A stretch of 64,000 nt of DNA from Clostridia bacterium (GTDB lineage: Bacteria > Bacillota > Clostridia > UBA1381), in NCBI GenBank assembly GCA_017621875.1, contig JAGASE010000021.1, positions 62,001-126,000 of the forward strand, read 5' to 3'. The notes beneath the pieces were generated by a model that saw only the letters and a program-made list of their open reading frames with translations, was not told the DNA's origin and made no database searches. Positions within the stretch are counted from its first letter, which is position 1. Each line of letters starts with the position of its first letter. Shown here piece after piece: positions 1 through 9,249 of the stretch. The position numbers and the translations under genes are program-made.

Positions 1-842
1 ACTGGGTGAGCCGTGTTGAAGAAGTGAACGGCAGGTATGAAATAAGCGGCGTTACCGGGTGTGACGAGCATCATCCGTATGTAAATAACGATGCGTACAC
101 AAACTATCTTGTTCATTACGTTTTGGAAAATACCGCAAGACTTTGCAAAAAATTAAAAAAAACTGAAAACAGCGAGTGGAAAAAAGTTGCGGATAAGCTG
201 TATCTTCCGATGGGAAGGGGCGGACTTATTCCGCAGTTTGACGGATATTTTGATTTAAGCAAAAGCCTTCAAAGCGAGGGTGGAGGCACAGGAAGCTTCC
301 AGATGAAGACAGCAGGCGGAATGTATCACAAGAGTCAGGTGATAAAGCAGCCGGACGTTATGGTGTTGTTTTCTCATTTGCCTATTAGCTTTGATAAGTC
401 GGTTTATGAGCGGAACTGGGACTATTATGAGGCTATGTGCGAGGCGTCCTCATCGCTTACCTTTCCTGTGCATGCAATATGTGCCTTTGACAATAATCAG
501 CTTTATAAAGGCTATAAGTATTTTATGGAATGTGCCGAGATGGACCTTTGTGACCTTCACGGCTGTGCAAAGGACGGTGTTCATGCCGGCTGCTCGGCAG
601 GTGCGTGGTACGCTGTTGTGCGTGGTCTTGCAGGAATTGAGATGCAGGAGGAATATGTAAAAATTGACACTAAAATGCTGCCGTGGTGGGAAAGCGTGAG
701 CTTTAATCTGAAATGGCAGGGCAGTGAGTTCGGAGTGAAAATTGATAACGAAAAGGTAATAATTTCTCCAAAGGCTCCGATTACGGTTAATCACCGCGGA
801 AAAATTTTTGCTGTACAGGATGAAACAGAGCTTAGCTTATAG
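1..842 (+). CDS. GH65 family glycosidase/phosphorylase, C-terminal part (5' end outside window)
   Basis: The reading frame is open from base 3 and runs in from upstream, so the gene is truncated by the window edge. The visible 280 or so residues contain GVTGCDEHHPYVNNDAYTNY, which matches the GH65 signature around the catalytic acid (usual form GPDEYHP-x-V-x-N-x-AYTN); the general acid Glu is kept in the DEHH core. A short beta-rich tail at the end fits the GH65 C-terminal domain. GH65 enzymes are mostly cytosolic inverting phosphorylases of alpha-glucosyl disaccharides such as maltose, trehalose, kojibiose or nigerose. The substrate cannot be told from this part. The Cys-His variant of the signature is less common than Pro-Tyr. 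A hairpin terminator follows directly. Confidence 0.85.
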   Translation, partial: WVSRVEEVNGRYEISGVTGCDEHHPYVNNDAYTNYLVHYVLENTARLCKKLKKTENSEWKKVADKLYLPMGRGGLIPQFDGYFDLSKSLQSEGGGTGSFQMKTAGGMYHKSQVIKQPDVMVLFSHLPISFDKSVYERNWDYYEAMCEASSSLTFPVHAICAFDNNQLYKGYKYFMECAEMDLCDLHGCAKDGVHAGCSAGAWYAVVRGLAGIEMQEEYVKIDTKMLPWWESVSFNLKWQGSEFGVKIDNEKVIISPKAPITVNHRGKIFAVQDETELSL

Positions 843-854
843 AAAAAACTTAAG

Positions 855-889
855 AGCATATCGGAATATTTTTTTCGATATGCTTTTTT
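855..889 (+). terminator. Rho-independent terminator after the GH65 gene
   Basis: AGCATATCG (855-863) pairs with CGATATGCT (876-884) around a 12-nt loop and is followed by five more T residues. Confidence 0.85.
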
Positions 890-902
890 GCTGTGTAAAA
901 TA

Positions 903-932
903 TTGACTAAATAATGTAAATTGTGGTATAAT
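903..932 (+). promoter_or_regulatory. Sigma-A promoter of the RNase J gene
   Basis: TTGACT (903-908), 18-bp spacer, TATAAT (927-932). Transcription would start near 939, about 37 nt before the GTG start. Confidence 0.8.
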
Positions 933-975
933 AAAAATAATTGTTGTGTTCGGAAATAATAATGGAGGTAAAATA

Positions 976-2637
976 GTGACAAAAAAAAGTAAATTAAAGA
1001 TAATACCATTAGGCGGTCTTGATGAAATCGGAAAAAATATGACCGTCATCGAGTTCGGAAGCGAGATGATAATGGTAGACTGCGGAATGGCATTCCCGGA
1101 CGATGATATGCCGGGCGTTGACCTTGTGATTAATGACATTTCGTATGTAGAGAAGAACAGGCATAAGCTGAAGGGAATTTTTCTGACCCACGGGCACGAG
1201 GACCATATCGGCGGACTGCCGTATTTTCTTCGTCAGATAAATGTACCTGTTTACGGGACAAGGCTTACCTTGGGGCTTGTGGAGCATAAGCTTAAGGAGC
1301 ATAATCTTTTGTCTAAGGTGAAGCTTGTGCGTGCAAAGGCAGGCGACGTTGTACGCGTGGGAAATGCATTCTCGGTAGAGTTTATACGAACCAACCACTC
1401 TATTGCGGATTCTGCGGCACTTGCCATAAAAACACCTGTGGGAACAGTTATCCACATGGGTGATTTCAAAATTGACACCACTCCGATTGTGGGAGAAATG
1501 ATAGATATTGCAAGGCTCGGAGAGCTTGGAAACGAGGGTGTGCTTGCACTTATGTCGGACAGCACCAACGTAGAGCGTCCCGGATATGCGATGAGCGAGA
1601 GAACTGTAGGCAATAAGTTTGACGAGATTTTCAAAAACTGTAAAAAGAGAATTATTGTTGCAACCTTTGCGTCGAATGTGCATAGGGTGCAGCAGATTAT
1701 AAATGCGGCGGTTGAAAACGGCAGAAAGGTTGCCGTTTCCGGCAGAAGCATGGAGAATATTGTGGAGATTTCGATACTTCTCGGATACATGAAAATACCT
1801 GAGGGAGTACTAATCAATCTTGACCATATAAATAAATATCCGCCCGAAAAGATAGTTATAATCACAACAGGCTCACAGGGCGAGCCAATGAGCGCACTTA
1901 CAAGAATGGCATTTTCCGACCATAGAAAGGTAGAGGTTACCAAGGACGATCTTATAATAATTTCCGCAACACCAATTCCGGGTAACGAGAAAACCGTTTC
2001 TAATGTCATAAATGAGCTGTTCAAGATAGGTGCAGAGGTGATTTATAAATCTCTTGCCGAGGTGCATGTTTCGGGACACGCCTGCCAGGAGGAGCTTAAA
2101 ATGATTCTGGCACTGACAAAGCCTAAATATTTTATTCCGGTGCATGGCGAGCATCGTCATTTGATGCTGCACGCAAGCCTTGCGGAAAAAATGGGTATTG
2201 AAAACACATTTGTTCTGCAGAACGGGAATATTCTGGAAATCGGTGCAAGAGATGCAAAGGTTACAGGCAGCGTTACAGCAGGGAAAATTCTTGTTGACGG
2301 TCTTGGCGTAGGCGACGTCGGTAACATTGTTTTAAGGGACAGAAAGCTTTTGGCACAGGACGGTCTTATTGTGGTGGTGGTTACCATTTCGGGAGAAACC
2401 GGAAGGGTTATATCGGGACCGGACATTATTTCCAGAGGCTTTGTGTATGTACGCGAGTCGGAGGATTTGATGGCAAAAATCCGCGACGTGGCAAGAGAAA
2501 GCATCGAAAGCTGCGGCAATTCTCATATAAGCGATTGGGCAACGATGAAAAATGCTGTTAAAAACAGCGTTTTCCGCTACATCTACGACACAACAAAACG
2601 CAGCCCGATGATAATGCCTATAATAATGGAAGTATAA
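976..2637 (+). CDS. rnj: Ribonuclease J
   Basis: Predicted 553-residue RNase J, the metallo-beta-lactamase/beta-CASP ribonuclease with 5'-3' exo- and endonuclease activity in mRNA decay and rRNA processing. The zinc-binding HGHEDH motif is at residues 72-77, followed by typical RNase J blocks (MGDFKID, SDSTNVERPG, TGSQGEP, PVHGEHRH). GTG at 976 is preferred because GGAGG lies 7 nt upstream at 964-968; an in-frame GTG at 946 lacks a binding site. Length is typical. The gene has its own promoter and is followed after 37 nt by an MFS gene, possibly co-transcribed. Confidence 0.95.
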   Translation: MTKKSKLKIIPLGGLDEIGKNMTVIEFGSEMIMVDCGMAFPDDDMPGVDLVINDISYVEKNRHKLKGIFLTHGHEDHIGGLPYFLRQINVPVYGTRLTLGLVEHKLKEHNLLSKVKLVRAKAGDVVRVGNAFSVEFIRTNHSIADSAALAIKTPVGTVIHMGDFKIDTTPIVGEMIDIARLGELGNEGVLALMSDSTNVERPGYAMSERTVGNKFDEIFKNCKKRIIVATFASNVHRVQQIINAAVENGRKVAVSGRSMENIVEISILLGYMKIPEGVLINLDHINKYPPEKIVIITTGSQGEPMSALTRMAFSDHRKVEVTKDDLIIISATPIPGNEKTVSNVINELFKIGAEVIYKSLAEVHVSGHACQEELKMILALTKPKYFIPVHGEHRHLMLHASLAEKMGIENTFVLQNGNILEIGARDAKVTGSVTAGKILVDGLGVGDVGNIVLRDRKLLAQDGLIVVVVTISGETGRVISGPDIISRGFVYVRESEDLMAKIRDVARESIESCGNSHISDWATMKNAVKNSVFRYIYDTTKRSPMIMPIIMEV

Positions 2638-2674
2638 CGCTTTCGGTAGATTTTAAAGGGGTAAACGAAAGAAA

Positions 2675-3859
2675 ATGAGGCAATTAAAGAATTATAAGCA
2701 TACCATATATGCATGCTATCTTGCATATACAACACAGGCGATAGTAGTCAATTTTGTGCCGCTTTTGTTTTTGGTATTTGCTGCTGATTACGGAATTTCA
2801 CTCGATAAAATCACAATGATTACAACGATAAATTTTCTGGTGCAGCTGACGGTTGACCTTTTATCGACAAAATTTCTTGATAAAATCGGCTACAGGACGG
2901 CGGCAATTTTGGCACATGCTTTTGCAGCCGTCGGACTTTTGGGACTTGCCGTTTTCACGTACCTTCCCAATGAGTATTTGGGAATACTGATTTCGGTGGT
3001 TTTGTACGCGATAGGCGGAGGTCTGTTAGAGGTTATAGTCAGCCCTATTGTTGAGGCGTGTCCGACAGACAGTAAGGCAGGTGCAATGAGCCTTCTGCAC
3101 GCGTTTTATTGCTGGGGACAGGTGGCTGTTATACTGATATCCACTGCGTTTTTCACATTTGTCGGAATTGAAAAATGGAAGCTTATGGCGTGCCTGTGGG
3201 CAGTGATTCCGTTGGTTAATATCCCGTATTTTACGGTTGTTCCGATTTATTCGATTACTGGCGGACATGAACCGATGCCATTAAAAAAACTTTTGGGACA
3301 AAAGCTTTTTTGGCTTTTGTTGGTGCTTATGGTTTGCTCGGGAGCGTCGGAGCAGGCGATGGCACAGTGGGCGTCTTATTTTGCCGAGGACGCCCTTGGA
3401 GTTTCAAAGGCTGTAGGAGACTTAGCAGGTCCATGTGCCTTTGGTATACTTATGGGAGTTGCAAGAACAATTTACGGCAAATACAGCGATAAGCTGCCGC
3501 TTAAAAACATGATGCTGGGAGGCAGTGTTTTATGTTTTATCTGCTATCTTTTGGCGATTTTTGCGGCTAATCCGATTATGGGACTTTTGGGCTGTGCCTT
3601 CTGCGGATTTGCGGTAGGGATTTTCTGGCCGGGAACGCTCAGTATTGCCGCAGGCAGCCTTCCTGCAGCAGGAGCGGCGATGTACGCACTTTTAGCACTT
3701 GGCGGCGACATAGGCTGCTCACTCGGCCCGACGATTGTCGGACTGGTTGCAAGTGCGAACGGTGACAGCTTAAAGACCGGACTTTTGCCGGCTGTAATTT
3801 TCCCTTGCTTGATATTTGCAGGAATTTTGATTTTGAAGAAAAGAAAGTCAAGAAAATAA
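2675..3859 (+). CDS. Major facilitator superfamily transporter
   Basis: 394 residues with about twelve hydrophobic segments, a short positively charged segment after transmembrane helices 2-3 (DKIGYR), and a second-half equivalent near YGKYSDKLPLK, which is the normal 6+6 MFS layout. The C terminus ends in a basic cytoplasmic tail (KKRKSRK). The glycine-rich second half (LGCAFCGFAVGIFWPGTLSIAA) resembles sugar-type MFS carriers of the FucP group, but the substrate cannot be assigned. It lies 37 nt after the RNase J gene and ends at a strong terminator. Confidence 0.85.
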   Translation: MRQLKNYKHTIYACYLAYTTQAIVVNFVPLLFLVFAADYGISLDKITMITTINFLVQLTVDLLSTKFLDKIGYRTAAILAHAFAAVGLLGLAVFTYLPNEYLGILISVVLYAIGGGLLEVIVSPIVEACPTDSKAGAMSLLHAFYCWGQVAVILISTAFFTFVGIEKWKLMACLWAVIPLVNIPYFTVVPIYSITGGHEPMPLKKLLGQKLFWLLLVLMVCSGASEQAMAQWASYFAEDALGVSKAVGDLAGPCAFGILMGVARTIYGKYSDKLPLKNMMLGGSVLCFICYLLAIFAANPIMGLLGCAFCGFAVGIFWPGTLSIAAGSLPAAGAAMYALLALGGDIGCSLGPTIVGLVASANGDSLKTGLLPAVIFPCLIFAGILILKKRKSRK

Positions 3860-3861
3860 TT

Positions 3862-3887
3862 AAAAGCCGGCTTGCCGCCGGCTTTTT
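3862..3887 (+). terminator. Rho-independent terminator after the MFS gene
   Basis: AAAGCCGGC (3863-3871) pairs with GCCGGCTTT (3877-3885) around a 5-nt loop, and the T-run continues to 3887. The A-run on the 5' side means it could also stop minus-strand transcripts from the small gene at 3983-4252. Confidence 0.9.
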
Positions 3888-3982
3888 AGTCTGCCAAAAA
3901 AAGTCGCATAACCGCAGAAAACAAAAACTATTGGTTCTGTTTGTATTTAAGTCAGAGTGTTTGCTTTACAAAATTTAAAATA

Positions 3983-4252
3983 TCATGTTCTTATTATATG
4001 TATCTGAGGATAATCCGCTGAAAGCTTTTCTAAAATTATCTTTGCCTCATCTGTATGGGAATTGTCTGCAACAAAAATTTCCGACCTCGGATTTTTTTTA
4101 AGAAGCACACGAAGCCGTACTTCAATATTATCTGCTATCTCACCTGACGTGGTTAGTATATACGACACTTTTTTTCTGCATAAGCATTCTAAAGCTGTAA
4201 TTATAAATATAACCGAGAGCACGGTAATAATTGCCGCTGCAAGAGGAGTCAT
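3983..4252 (-). CDS. Small membrane-anchored protein of unknown function
   Basis: 89 residues. Residues 4-24 form one strong transmembrane helix (AAAIITVLSVIFIITALECL), followed by a basic CRKK stop-transfer segment and a cytoplasmic tail of about 60 residues. The tail has SEIFVADNSHTDEAKIILEKL, which looks like the first strand and the D-x-S-x-D region of GT-A glycosyltransferases, but the domain is far too short to be an enzyme. A good ribosome binding site (GGAGAT, plus-strand complement at 4261-4266) sits 8 nt before the ATG, which supports it over the antisense reading frame here. I do not recognise the family. Confidence 0.6.
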   Translation of the reverse strand: MTPLAAAIITVLSVIFIITALECLCRKKVSYILTTSGEIADNIEVRLRVLLKKNPRSEIFVADNSHTDEAKIILEKLSADYPQIHIIRT

Positions 4253-4348
4253 ATGGTATCATCTCCGTTCTGTCTGACTAATATCATAATATGAAACGGT
4301 GTGAATTTTGTGATTTATGACTTTTTTTAATATCATCGTACGGAAATA

Positions 4349-4377
4349 TTGACAAAACTGAAGAAAAAGTATAAAAT
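4349..4377 (+). promoter_or_regulatory. Sigma-A promoter of aconitase
   Basis: TTGACA (4349-4354), 17-bp spacer, TAAAAT (4372-4377). GGAGG at 4395-4399 is the ribosome binding site for the ATG at 4407. Confidence 0.75.
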
Positions 4378-4406
4378 TGATATATTAAAGGACGGAGGAA
4401 CGTAAT

Positions 4407-6338
4407 ATGGGATTAACATTAACAGAGAAAATTTTGTCAGCACATTTGGTTGAAGGCGAAATGGTAAAGGGAAGCGAAATCGGTATCAGGATTGACCAGA
4501 CCTTAACCCAGGACGCAACAGGTACAATGGCATACCTCGAATTTGAGGCTATGGGCGTGCCGAGAGTAAAAACCGAGAAGAGTGTTGCGTATATAGACCA
4601 CAATACACTGCAGTCGGGCTTTGAAAATGCCGATGACCACAGATTTATCGGTAGCGTGTGCAAAAAGCACGGAATATATTTTTCAAGACCGGGTAACGGT
4701 ATCTGCCATCAGGTGCATTTGGAACGCTTTGGTATTCCGGGCAAAACCCTGATTGGCTCAGACAGTCATACACCGACCGGCGGCGGCATTGGAATGATTG
4801 CTATCGGTGCAGGCGGTATGGACGTTGCGGTTGCTATGGGCGGCGGAACGTACTACATAACCTGCCCGAAAATTGTAAAGGTAAATCTTACAGGAAAGCT
4901 GCAGCCATGGGTTGCCGCAAAGGATGTTATTTTAGAGGTTTTAAAGCGTCTGTCGGTTAAGGGCGGCGTAGGAAAGGTAATAGAATACTGCGGAGAGGGC
5001 GTGAAAACTCTATCCGTTCCTGAGCGTGCAACCATAACAAACATGGGTGCAGAGCTTGGAGCAACAACGTCTATTTTCCCGTCGGACGAGGCTACAAGAA
5101 CCTTCTTGAAGGCTCAGGGAAGAGAGCAGGATTATGTCCCGCTTTCAGCAGACAGTGACGCAGAATACGATGAGGTTGTGGAAATAAACCTGTCCGAGCT
5201 TGTTCCGCTTGCGGCTTGTCCTCATTCGCCGGATAACGTAAAGAGCGTTGAAGAAATCGGAAATATGAAGATTGACCAGGTTTGTATCGGTTCATGCACA
5301 AACTCGTCACTTCTTGATATGTTAAAGGTTGCACATATCTTGAAAGGAAAAACAGTCCACCCGGACGTTTCGCTTTCCATTGCTCCCGGCTCAAAGCAGG
5401 TGCTTAATATGCTTGCCCAAAACGGTGCTTTGTCAATCCTGATTGACGCCGGTGCGAGAATTTTGGAAAGTGCCTGCGGACCATGTATAGGTATGGGACA
5501 ATCGCCTAATTCAAAGGGTATATCCTTAAGAACCTTTAACAGAAACTTCGAGGGACGTTCGGGAACAAAGGACGGACAGATTTATCTTGTTTCGCCGGAA
5601 ATGGCTGCAATTTCAGCCGTTAACGGATACCTTACCGACCCAAGAGAAATCGGTGAAATGCCGGAATTTAAGCTCCCTGAGGTATTTAAAATTAATGATA
5701 ACATGGTAGTGCCTCCGATTGAGGCAGAAAAAATGGATACGGTTGAGGTTTTGAGAGGACCGAATATTAAGCCGTTCCCTGTATCCGAGCCGCTTTCAGA
5801 GAGCATTGAGGCAGGAGTAAGCCTTAAGGTGGGCGATAATATTACAACCGACCATATTATGCCGGCGGGTGCAAAAATTCTGCCACTTCGTTCAAATATT
5901 CCGAAGATTTCGGAATACTGCTTCGCTGTATGCGATGAGCATTTCCATGACAGAGCAAAGGAAATGGGTAAATCAATTATAATCGGCGGCTCAAACTACG
6001 GTCAGGGCTCATCAAGAGAGCATGCGGCTTTAGCTCCGCTTTATCTGGGTGTTAAGGCCGTTATAACAAAGTCATTTGCAAGAATCCACATGGCAAACCT
6101 CATAAATGCAGGTATTGTGCCGATGACCTTTGCAAACGAGAGCGATTACGACAGAGTTGCACAGGGCGATGAGCTTGTGATAGAGGATATTATTGGTCAG
6201 CTCAAGGGCGGCGACGTAATTAAGGTTACAAATAAGACCAAGGGCTTTAGCTTTGACACAAACGTATCACTGTCCGAAAGACAGAAGGAAATGATTTATG
6301 CCGGCGGACTTCTTAATTACACAAAGAATAACGCATAG
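4407..6338 (+). CDS. acn: Aconitate hydratase
   Basis: 643-residue aconitase interconverting citrate and isocitrate via cis-aconitate. The [4Fe-4S] cysteines are visible as GSCTN (Cys297) and CGPC (Cys357 and Cys360). Active-site blocks SDSHTPTGGG (residues 118-127) and, in the C-terminal swivel domain, IIGGSNYGQGSSREHAA are intact. It is shorter than AcnA (about 890) and AcnB and belongs to the compact clostridial type with domain order 1-2-3-4. It is transcribed alone from a consensus promoter. No citrate synthase or isocitrate dehydrogenase lies in this window, so whether it serves glutamate synthesis or a fuller cycle is not visible. Confidence 0.94.
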   Translation: MGLTLTEKILSAHLVEGEMVKGSEIGIRIDQTLTQDATGTMAYLEFEAMGVPRVKTEKSVAYIDHNTLQSGFENADDHRFIGSVCKKHGIYFSRPGNGICHQVHLERFGIPGKTLIGSDSHTPTGGGIGMIAIGAGGMDVAVAMGGGTYYITCPKIVKVNLTGKLQPWVAAKDVILEVLKRLSVKGGVGKVIEYCGEGVKTLSVPERATITNMGAELGATTSIFPSDEATRTFLKAQGREQDYVPLSADSDAEYDEVVEINLSELVPLAACPHSPDNVKSVEEIGNMKIDQVCIGSCTNSSLLDMLKVAHILKGKTVHPDVSLSIAPGSKQVLNMLAQNGALSILIDAGARILESACGPCIGMGQSPNSKGISLRTFNRNFEGRSGTKDGQIYLVSPEMAAISAVNGYLTDPREIGEMPEFKLPEVFKINDNMVVPPIEAEKMDTVEVLRGPNIKPFPVSEPLSESIEAGVSLKVGDNITTDHIMPAGAKILPLRSNIPKISEYCFAVCDEHFHDRAKEMGKSIIIGGSNYGQGSSREHAALAPLYLGVKAVITKSFARIHMANLINAGIVPMTFANESDYDRVAQGDELVIEDIIGQLKGGDVIKVTNKTKGFSFDTNVSLSERQKEMIYAGGLLNYTKNNA

Positions 6339-6354
6339 TAAGGAAAATCAAACA

Positions 6355-6387
6355 CAACAGGCATATTATTAAGGAATATGCCTGTTG
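6355..6387 (+). terminator. Hairpin after acn
   Basis: A 13-bp perfect stem (6355-6367 with 6375-6387, 7-nt loop). The downstream tract ATTATAATT is T-poor, so termination may be partial. Confidence 0.6.
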
Positions 6388-6442
6388 ATTATAATTGCTC
6401 ATGCTGCAGATTATAAAGCATGACGCTGAAAGGAGAAGGGTT

Positions 6443-7849
6443 ATGAAAAAAATAACTTCAATCGTGATTGCAATGCTGATTATGATTACAACAGTATTTG
6501 CGGATGCTCAGATTCCTGATTTTCTGAAGGAGATTTACACAAATTATACAGCAGACTACAGCATTTCGGTAGAATTTGAAAGCAGCGAGGGTGTCTATGC
6601 ACTTTTAGAAAAGCTTGAAATGCCGAAGGAGGTCAGCTATTATGTTGATGTAAAGTCTCTTTTGAAAACGCTTTTGTCCTATGACGGAAAGATGCTTTTG
6701 CAGGCAGATTTTGACGAGAATTATGAAAAAATGAAGCTTGCTCTTACATCGGAAAGTGAGCATAATATAGTGTTTAATTCCAACTTGAATGTGGGAGTTG
6801 ATGCAAAAATGGGAATGTGGATGAATGTAGATTTATCCGATGCGGAAAATCCTGTTTTTGATATTATATATTCTCAGCCGTTTATGAATAAATATCTCAA
6901 AATAAGCAGCACTGAGATTTTTGAAGAGGAAGATGCGGCTGTACTCAAAGAGGTATTCAATAAGGAATATATAGAAGCTATCAGCAAGACAGCAGTCGAG
7001 CTTTTTTCAAAGCATGCCGAAATAAAAGGCTCCGGCAGCAAGTATACTGCAAAGCTTGATAACGAGGCACTGACCTCGTATATAGACGAGCTTATGCTCT
7101 GCGTAAGTGATATGATAAATCCGATTGCTGGCGAGGAAGAGCTTGATTTATATTCGCAAATCCCGACAACTAAGGGCTGGCAGCTTTTGGGAAAGGACGG
7201 CATACAGTGCGTGTATACCCTTAGCGGAGGAAAAATTTCAGCCCAGGAGGTAAAGGCGGATATTTCGATTGATATTCCGACAATATATAATGCCATAACA
7301 GGCGAGGAATGGACTTTTGACCCGATAGGTACGCTTGACTTTACAATAGATGTATCGGCAGATGTTTCAAAAATAGGAAATACTAAGGTTGAATTTCCTG
7401 TTTTAACTGAGGGAAATTCCGTATCAATGCAGGACCTTATGCCGGATTACACTTATGAGGAATTTGAAGAGGAGACTGTGTATCCTTTGTGGTATGTAAG
7501 TGAAAGCTGCAGCACACTTCCTGTTGTTGACGGCGAGATTTATGTTCCGCTGCGTCAAACCTTGGAAGCAGCTTACGAGCAAAATACTGCGATAGACTAT
7601 AATAACGGCGTGGTTACAGTGACAAGTGAATATTTCACTGATTTTAACACCCTCACAGTCACCGTCGGTTCTGACGTGGCATATGCAGACGATACCACGT
7701 ACACGATTGGAAACGTACTTTTGATAGATGGTACAACGTATGTAAATAACAAGCTGTTCAGTGATATTTTCGGCTGGGAGTTTACATATGCCGAGCATAA
7801 TCTTATGACGAATGAGTATCACTATACCTTCTATACAGAGCTGTATTGA
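6443..7849 (+). CDS. Secreted protein with a C-terminal copper-amine-oxidase-N-like (stalk) domain
   Basis: 468 residues starting at ATG 6443, where AGGAGAAGGG lies just upstream; an earlier in-frame ATG at 6395 lacks a binding site and would spoil the signal peptide. Residues 1-22 (MKK-hydrophobic core-VFADA) are a classic signal peptide with an AxA-like cleavage site. The middle 300 residues are acidic and unrecognised. The last 110 or so residues (LPVVDGEIYVPLRQTLEA, then IDGTTYVNNKLFSDIFGWE) match the repeated 'yVPlR...lE' pattern of the copper amine oxidase N-terminal/stalk domain common in clostridial surface proteins. No enzyme motif is seen; the likely role is extracellular or wall-associated. 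Confidence 0.7.
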   Translation: MKKITSIVIAMLIMITTVFADAQIPDFLKEIYTNYTADYSISVEFESSEGVYALLEKLEMPKEVSYYVDVKSLLKTLLSYDGKMLLQADFDENYEKMKLALTSESEHNIVFNSNLNVGVDAKMGMWMNVDLSDAENPVFDIIYSQPFMNKYLKISSTEIFEEEDAAVLKEVFNKEYIEAISKTAVELFSKHAEIKGSGSKYTAKLDNEALTSYIDELMLCVSDMINPIAGEEELDLYSQIPTTKGWQLLGKDGIQCVYTLSGGKISAQEVKADISIDIPTIYNAITGEEWTFDPIGTLDFTIDVSADVSKIGNTKVEFPVLTEGNSVSMQDLMPDYTYEEFEEETVYPLWYVSESCSTLPVVDGEIYVPLRQTLEAAYEQNTAIDYNNGVVTVTSEYFTDFNTLTVTVGSDVAYADDTTYTIGNVLLIDGTTYVNNKLFSDIFGWEFTYAEHNLMTNEYHYTFYTELY

Positions 7850-7908
7850 TGGAGCTGTATTGTCCAAAATGTATCGGACAGGTCACACATTCGTAGGATA
7901 AAATATTT

Positions 7909-7943
7909 AAAATTCCCGGTGCCGAAAATGTACCGGGAATTTT
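7909..7943 (+). terminator. Terminator-like hairpin between the secreted protein and the ClC gene
   Basis: A 12-bp perfect stem (7909-7920 with 7932-7943, 11-nt loop) ends in TTTT. It lies 21 nt upstream of the proposed TTG start of the next gene, so it may act as terminator or attenuator. Confidence 0.65.
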
Positions 7944-7964
7944 ATGGGATTGGAGATAATCACA

Positions 7965-9221
7965 TTGGAATTTGTAAAAACTAATTTGAAGTTTTCACTT
8001 GAATATATAAAGAGCCTTTTTAAATGGACTATTATTGCGGCAGTTATAGGGGCTTTGGGCGGCGTAATCGGAAGCGTGTTTCATATAGGGATTGACTACG
8101 CAACGGAGCTTCGGGCAGAAAACAGCTATCTGATATTTTTCCTGCCGCTGGGAGGGCTTTTGATAGCCGCAATATATAATATTTTTCGCTCAAAAGGTCA
8201 TATAGATACAAACCGCGTTATAGAAGCTGTGCGGGAAAATGAAAAGGTTCCGCTTGTTATGGTACCGCTGATTTTTGTAAGCACGATTATAACACATTTG
8301 TTTGGCGGCTCGGCAGGACGCGAGGGGGCTGCACTTCAGCTCGGCGGAAGTATCGGCTACAATGTCGGCAGACTTTTTCGGCTTAATAAAAATGATTTGC
8401 ACATTATTGTTATGTCGGGAATGAGCAGCGTATTTGCTGCACTTTTCGGAACACCGCTTACCGCAGCTATCTTTTCGATTGAGGTGTCCAGCGTGGGCGT
8501 GCTGCATTATGCGGCTTTGCTGCCGTGTATAATCGCCTCGATAACAGCATATCAGATTTCGCTTATGTTTGGTATAACTCCTGTGCGTTTTAACAGTGTG
8601 ATATTCGGTGCGGTTTCGATAGAAACAATGATAAAGGTAATTATTCTCGCAGTTTTATGTGCGATTGTGGGTATTATTTTCTGTACGGCAATCAATAAAT
8701 GCGAATTTTATATGGAAAAGCTTGTTCATAATAAATATCTGCGTGCGGTGGTCGGAGGTGTAATCATAGTTCTGATGACTGTGCTTTTAAACACATATGA
8801 TTATAACGGTGCAGGTATGGATGTGGTCAAGCGTGCTATTTCGGGCGAGGCAAGACCGGAGGCGTTTATATTAAAGATAATTTTTACTGCTATAACAATT
8901 TCCGCAGGATTTAAGGGCGGAGAAATAGTGCCGGCGTTCTTTATAGGCTCCACCTTCGGCTGTGCCATAAGTGCCGTTTTGGGACTTGATTCAGGATTTG
9001 CTGCGGCTATGGGCTTTACAGCACTTTTTTGCAGCGTGGTAAATTGTCCTTTGGCGTCAATTATACTGTCCTTGGAGATGTTCGGCTCAGACGGGATATT
9101 GTTTTTTGCAGCAGTGTGTGCAGTGAGCTATATGATGTCAGGATATTTCGGTCTTTATAAGAGCCAGAAGATTGTGTATTCAAAGCTTAATGATGAGTAT
9201 ATTGATGTGAACACCAAGTAA
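7965..9221 (+). CDS. ClC-family chloride channel / H+-Cl- antiporter
   Basis: 418-residue polytopic membrane protein. The ClC selectivity-filter block appears as GGSAGREGAALQLGGSIG, matching G-(K/R)-E-G-P with Ala for Pro, and the later GGEIVPAFFIGS matches the GxFxP region. The gating region FAALFGTPLTAAIFSIEV is also typical. No CBS domain is present. TTG at 7965 is preferred because GGAG lies 9 nt upstream (7952-7955); the ATG at 7944 abuts the terminator stem and lacks a binding site. Members act as chloride or fluoride channels or as antiporters; which applies here is not visible. Confidence 0.88.
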   Translation: MEFVKTNLKFSLEYIKSLFKWTIIAAVIGALGGVIGSVFHIGIDYATELRAENSYLIFFLPLGGLLIAAIYNIFRSKGHIDTNRVIEAVRENEKVPLVMVPLIFVSTIITHLFGGSAGREGAALQLGGSIGYNVGRLFRLNKNDLHIIVMSGMSSVFAALFGTPLTAAIFSIEVSSVGVLHYAALLPCIIASITAYQISLMFGITPVRFNSVIFGAVSIETMIKVIILAVLCAIVGIIFCTAINKCEFYMEKLVHNKYLRAVVGGVIIVLMTVLLNTYDYNGAGMDVVKRAISGEARPEAFILKIIFTAITISAGFKGGEIVPAFFIGSTFGCAISAVLGLDSGFAAAMGFTALFCSVVNCPLASIILSLEMFGSDGILFFAAVCAVSYMMSGYFGLYKSQKIVYSKLNDEYIDVNTK

Positions 9222-9249
9222 AAAGGGAATGTATAAAAATGCACAGACC

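Noticed and set aside
1251-2024. 257-codon minus-strand frame opposite RNase J
   Set aside because: It is the antisense of a well-supported gene and matches no family; other long antisense frames in the window were set aside for the same reason.
4062-4277. 71-codon plus-strand frame opposite the small membrane protein
   Set aside because: The minus-strand frame has a transmembrane helix and a well-spaced ribosome binding site; the plus frame has neither.
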